A DNA stretch of 27,282 nt from Deltaproteobacteria bacterium (lineage in GTDB: Bacteria > Desulfobacterota > Desulfobacteria > Desulfobacterales > SURF-15), in the NCBI GenBank assembly GCA_024644775.1, contig JAHEHB010000017.1, forward strand, positions 1 through 27,282. Direction: 5' to 3'. The stretch's first letter is position 1. Each line of letters opens with the position of its first letter. A program made the translations under genes and the position numbers. The notes under the pieces were generated by a model. The model made no database searches, was not told the DNA's origin, and saw only the letters and a program-made list of their open reading frames with translations. This document shows positions 25,101 through 27,282 of this stretch, piece by piece.

Positions 25101-27282
25101 TCTCTGGCAAAACGCCTGGAAGACAGAAACCTCTCTCATCAGGAAGTAAAACGGAGCCTCTCAACGTTCTCGGCAAAAGTAGAGGAGTCACTTCGGTTTC
25201 CCGAACGCTTAATCGTGTTAAAAGTTGAAATGCTGGATCGGCTTGCACTTGCCTATCAGGAAGACAATAACTGGCAGCAGGCCATGGAAACATTTCAATC
25301 TGTGTTTTCGCTCAATCAACGACTCGGTGCCACCACAAATCTCGCACGAAACAAGAGAGCCATCGCGTACAATACCTATCGGCAAGCCGAGAACGTATCG
25401 GGGCAAAACCGTCGAAACACACTAAAAGCGGCTGAAAAAGCCTTTAGAGAGACCCATAAACTGATCGATGATCACGGGGTGCCTAAAAAAAGTAGTGAAC
25501 CAAAAAAAGGCCTTATCAGCATGTCTACCCAGGTATCCCTTGAAGCCGTTGAAAGCACACAAGCAGCATACGGTTTTTCCGCAGAACAGGAAAAACGAAT
25601 CGCAGAATCCTTTTTATCACGCATTCATATTGAGTTGGATGAACTTTTGCCCGCAGAAGAAGCAATGGTAAAGCAGCTCATCCAATATCCCCCCGATCAA
25701 CCGGTTTCAGACAAAGACCTATTTGGTGTATCCCTGTTGTACCATCGGGCAGGTCATCTGGCAGCGGCAAGAAATAAATATTCAGAAGCATTTGATTACT
25801 TCCGGTATTCTGCAGACTTAACGTTTAAAATGGAAAACGCCGTCAGCACCGCCATCAACGTTACCAACATGGCCCGTGTGGTTCAAAAGATACCGCAGGA
25901 AGTGGCCGAACGAAGACAGTATCTCGTTCAAATAGCCCTCGCGGATCGAAAAGCCAGCCATTTGTTAGATACGTTGCCGCCTGCGACACGGGAACCGGTT
26001 GCACCGAAGTTTCACAATACGATGGGCACGTACTATCTTTCGGGAAACGAGCCTAAGACCGCCAAACTCGAAAAAGACGCTCTGTATATGCGAAATCTAC
26101 AATCTGCGGGCGTCCATTTTGCCAAAGGGATTCAATTGCTTGAGAAGCAGTTGAACCGCCGCAACCGAAAGACATTGGCGTTGCTCGCCGCACTTCACCT
26201 GAACATCGCCCGCGTGGCGCAAGCAGTCGGCGAAACCAAACAAGCCGCAGCGCATTTTAATAAGACGCTGGAATTGTCAAAGAACGGGTTACTACCGGAT
26301 TTGCAATGGAGAGCATATGTCGGGCTCAACAACTATAAAGACGCGGTTCAAGCGTTGGAAACCGTAACAATATTACGGGCGGGATGTGAGCAGGCGGAAA
26401 TCACTTCCGCATTGGGTCCACTGGTTCTTGAACTCGTCAAAGAAGAAAAAATCGAGGAAGCCTTTAATCTTGCGGAGTATCTTTCAGAGCTGGAACGATT
26501 TCATCGCATGGCCCCCTTTTTGGCAGATATATCGGATTCAGAAAAAATCCTCTACCGCGACCTGTATCCCCGGCTGAAACGAATCTATTCCCTGCGCAGG
26601 GAGCTCGCCTCGGCAAAAGGCGAGCAGAAACAATACCTGACTGATTCCTTGGCTCGCGAAGAGAAACTGGTTCACTCGACAATCGGCAAATCCGGTGGAA
26701 ACCTGTCTGAAAGAATTCGAAACACATCCGATAACCGTACCCGGGAACACGTGATGATGCTGTTAGGGGTGGCCGCCACCGCCGAAGCCCTAGCCGATGC
26801 TATTGTTTCGAGTAGTGATAGAAATTTATCGCAAATCGAAGCCTACCAAAATCTCATTTCCGAATATCGATCCCTAAGAGAAGAGGCAAAAAATAATCGG
26901 CCTGAAAATATCCCGGCAGATATCCTTACCTATTTCGGTCCGGAACCCTTCGAGGCCATCGATGTGATGGAATACTTACCCCAACACCGTACGATGGTTC
27001 GATTTTTCAAAACCGGAAGCGACACCATTGTCTTTACCGTAACACCGGATGAAATGAGTGGAACCGTCGTAACGTCTTTGGATGATCTAGCCATGCCTGA
27101 AGTGAAAGCAGCCTATATCGCAATCGAAAACCCAATGGCCTTGCCACCGTCGTATCTTAGTGCCATCGTTTTAAGCGGTACCCATTTCGTCCGCTCGGTT
27201 TTATGGCAAAGACCGTTTAAGCGATCATTGCTTACGATCCCGCCACCCGTTGAACCTCTCAATGTATCTCCGAATACAAACA
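22164..27282 (+). CDS. Exported PD40 propeller-TPR protein, likely CHAT end; partial
   Basis: The frame is open from ATG 22164 to the right edge, 1706 residues without a stop, so the 3' end is missing. Residues 1-28 are a signal peptide (IIFYVFFISVIG core, VSA-type cleavage site). About 45-330 form a TolB-like PD40 propeller: FSPDNRFIGYV, FSPDGNVLYF, ISPDGETIAFVS; one blade carries an EF-hand/dockerin-like loop (D264, N266, D268, D275). From about 345 to 1550 it is helical TPR-like repeats, e.g. FEADEWQKAKRAYQQVL (about 595), LGNIYFQLGQYGKAFNHY and NKYSEAFDYF. From about 1605, LPQHRTMVRFFKTGSDTIVF recalls the start of CHAT (caspase-like) domains; the catalytic His and Cys would lie outside. 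It starts 37 bases after the DUF1318 gene. GGAG (22146-22149) is 14 bases before the ATG, rather far. Confidence 0.8.
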   Translation, partial: MRPSVFIRIIFYVFFISVIGTGWVSATTASDKRSGPKPLPYNLPVQLTAETDSVLYTEISRDGKWLVYASGPEGSTDLWLRPVDPSVAKLPRKLTSDLTSEYAPTFSPDNRFIGYVGTAYDVKGDIYLLDLQSKGAIPIRLTGRETQDGGPCFSPDGNVLYFHQKTTGTAESRLAAIDLNDRPEPQKIRLLDTGGDGAFPSISPDGETIAFVSYRKDPAGDIFLYRFGDKTVKQLTYGPYLDFFPTWFIEGDGSHVLFSRFAFDTNGDGSVTTGDNAGIYRIDPQTPGHSYPVTPSGYSAFQPSVGGGKLVFISNLGGTQNCWSLTAVGEIHSMKSGKEQLLLAKEISRQIPSDPRRTLLAYYKVLEKYQTEASVSATAAYQIGKLYLNFGMPAEADWIFRHISEAYPGIQPEVALSQIEQIIIQAKEKLKRERERAPRKNIISQTQSRLKQIAASKHPNVQARADIESARLLIDYQKSASALIQADKLLNLIIQNHPLQEDEAAEARMLKATIYLRTGRPKDAYTAYLTVMKTYPHVDPWPENAVSQLLNMTLSSDENQSLDDKLRSLRRLVEDNRSTIPYLSAGALNRIGDLYFEADEWQKAKRAYQQVLDSHKGIRTQPAVARLALAEILYKEERFRQALDLYEVEMVDRPYSDKIYQLARRGFVRKSIASGEFLYRMGEIYSARNKFKTIIDYDPTNLDAHRGYIKCAASLDDIGNVLSAYRAQKEQQPNNVVAIYATALSLTYLSNKGALKEARDLLISAIEQNGQNAYFHQTLGYVQETLETVYGEKDLLEKALESYKKAFVLNDAKQYPKNAADLQLNLGNIYFQLGQYGKAFNHYTQRLESGQPFENKNTQILYFRRFGAAAFQVKETKQTIAAFEKARDLIDAQMDPKAASDAFDRIVRYVMDRVIAPAQNHPTLSGDAKAIAKTQSDINRRLSQVTRSGEAPPASKWETYKTAVEALLSEQKKLNRKIVSLAKRLEDRNLSHQEVKRSLSTFSAKVEESLRFPERLIVLKVEMLDRLALAYQEDNNWQQAMETFQSVFSLNQRLGATTNLARNKRAIAYNTYRQAENVSGQNRRNTLKAAEKAFRETHKLIDDHGVPKKSSEPKKGLISMSTQVSLEAVESTQAAYGFSAEQEKRIAESFLSRIHIELDELLPAEEAMVKQLIQYPPDQPVSDKDLFGVSLLYHRAGHLAAARNKYSEAFDYFRYSADLTFKMENAVSTAINVTNMARVVQKIPQEVAERRQYLVQIALADRKASHLLDTLPPATREPVAPKFHNTMGTYYLSGNEPKTAKLEKDALYMRNLQSAGVHFAKGIQLLEKQLNRRNRKTLALLAALHLNIARVAQAVGETKQAAAHFNKTLELSKNGLLPDLQWRAYVGLNNYKDAVQALETVTILRAGCEQAEITSALGPLVLELVKEEKIEEAFNLAEYLSELERFHRMAPFLADISDSEKILYRDLYPRLKRIYSLRRELASAKGEQKQYLTDSLAREEKLVHSTIGKSGGNLSERIRNTSDNRTREHVMMLLGVAATAEALADAIVSSSDRNLSQIEAYQNLISEYRSLREEAKNNRPENIPADILTYFGPEPFEAIDVMEYLPQHRTMVRFFKTGSDTIVFTVTPDEMSGTVVTSLDDLAMPEVKAAYIAIENPMALPPSYLSAIVLSGTHFVRSVLWQRPFKRSLLTIPPPVEPLNVSPNTN

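Overview
The window reads as a chromosomal segment of an anaerobic Desulfobacterota (former Deltaproteobacteria) genome, probably of the Desulfobacterales type. This rests on protein style, not on a marker gene: a Bacteroidetes/fungal-like IlvC, a serC-serA-DUF1015 cluster, an Mrp-type Fe-S ATPase, rubrerythrin-like and iron-sulfur/flavin proteins, and an RdgC-like pair. No rRNA, tRNA, CRISPR array, transposase or phage gene was seen.

Layout. (1) 1-6887, plus strand: a branched-chain amino-acid operon ilvD-ilvB-ilvN-ilvC, then a 253-base structured leader and leuA. It opens just after a strong hairpin terminator and closes with a GC-rich hairpin near 7000-7022. (2) 7065-8005: an AT-rich acyltransferase-3 gene broken by a one-base frameshift. 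(3) 8126-9271, plus: two ORFs 3 bases apart that together look like one RdgC protein split into N- and C-terminal halves. (4) 15279-9290, minus: a six-gene run, transcribed right to left as pyrD, a rubrerythrin-like diiron protein, a molybdopterin-binding-domain protein with a four-Cys tail, serA, serC and DUF1015. (5) 15280-15594: an intergenic region built around a large imperfect palindrome; its arms match a further copy at 13809-13840. (6) 15595-16440, plus: an FMN reductase with a zinc-ribbon-like tail, overlapping tail-to-tail an Mrp/NBP35 ATPase (17266-16421, minus). (7) 17472 to the right edge, plus: a giant AsmA-like protein, a DUF1318 lipoprotein, and a very large exported beta-propeller/TPR protein that runs off the window.

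How the genes work together. Regions 1 and 4 are mainly housekeeping: valine, isoleucine and leucine synthesis from pyruvate/2-ketobutyrate, the first two steps of serine synthesis, and one step of pyrimidine synthesis. The most interesting part is region 7. An AsmA-like inner-membrane-anchored protein followed by a lipoprotein carrying a YdbL-type (DUF1318) tail resembles the E. coli YdbH-YnbE-YdbL intermembrane lipid-transport set, with lipoprotein and DUF1318 parts on one polypeptide. It is followed in the same direction by a secreted PD40 propeller/TPR protein whose visible C-terminus begins to look like a CHAT (caspase-like) domain. I do not know this combination as a described system; the functional link is inference from gene order.
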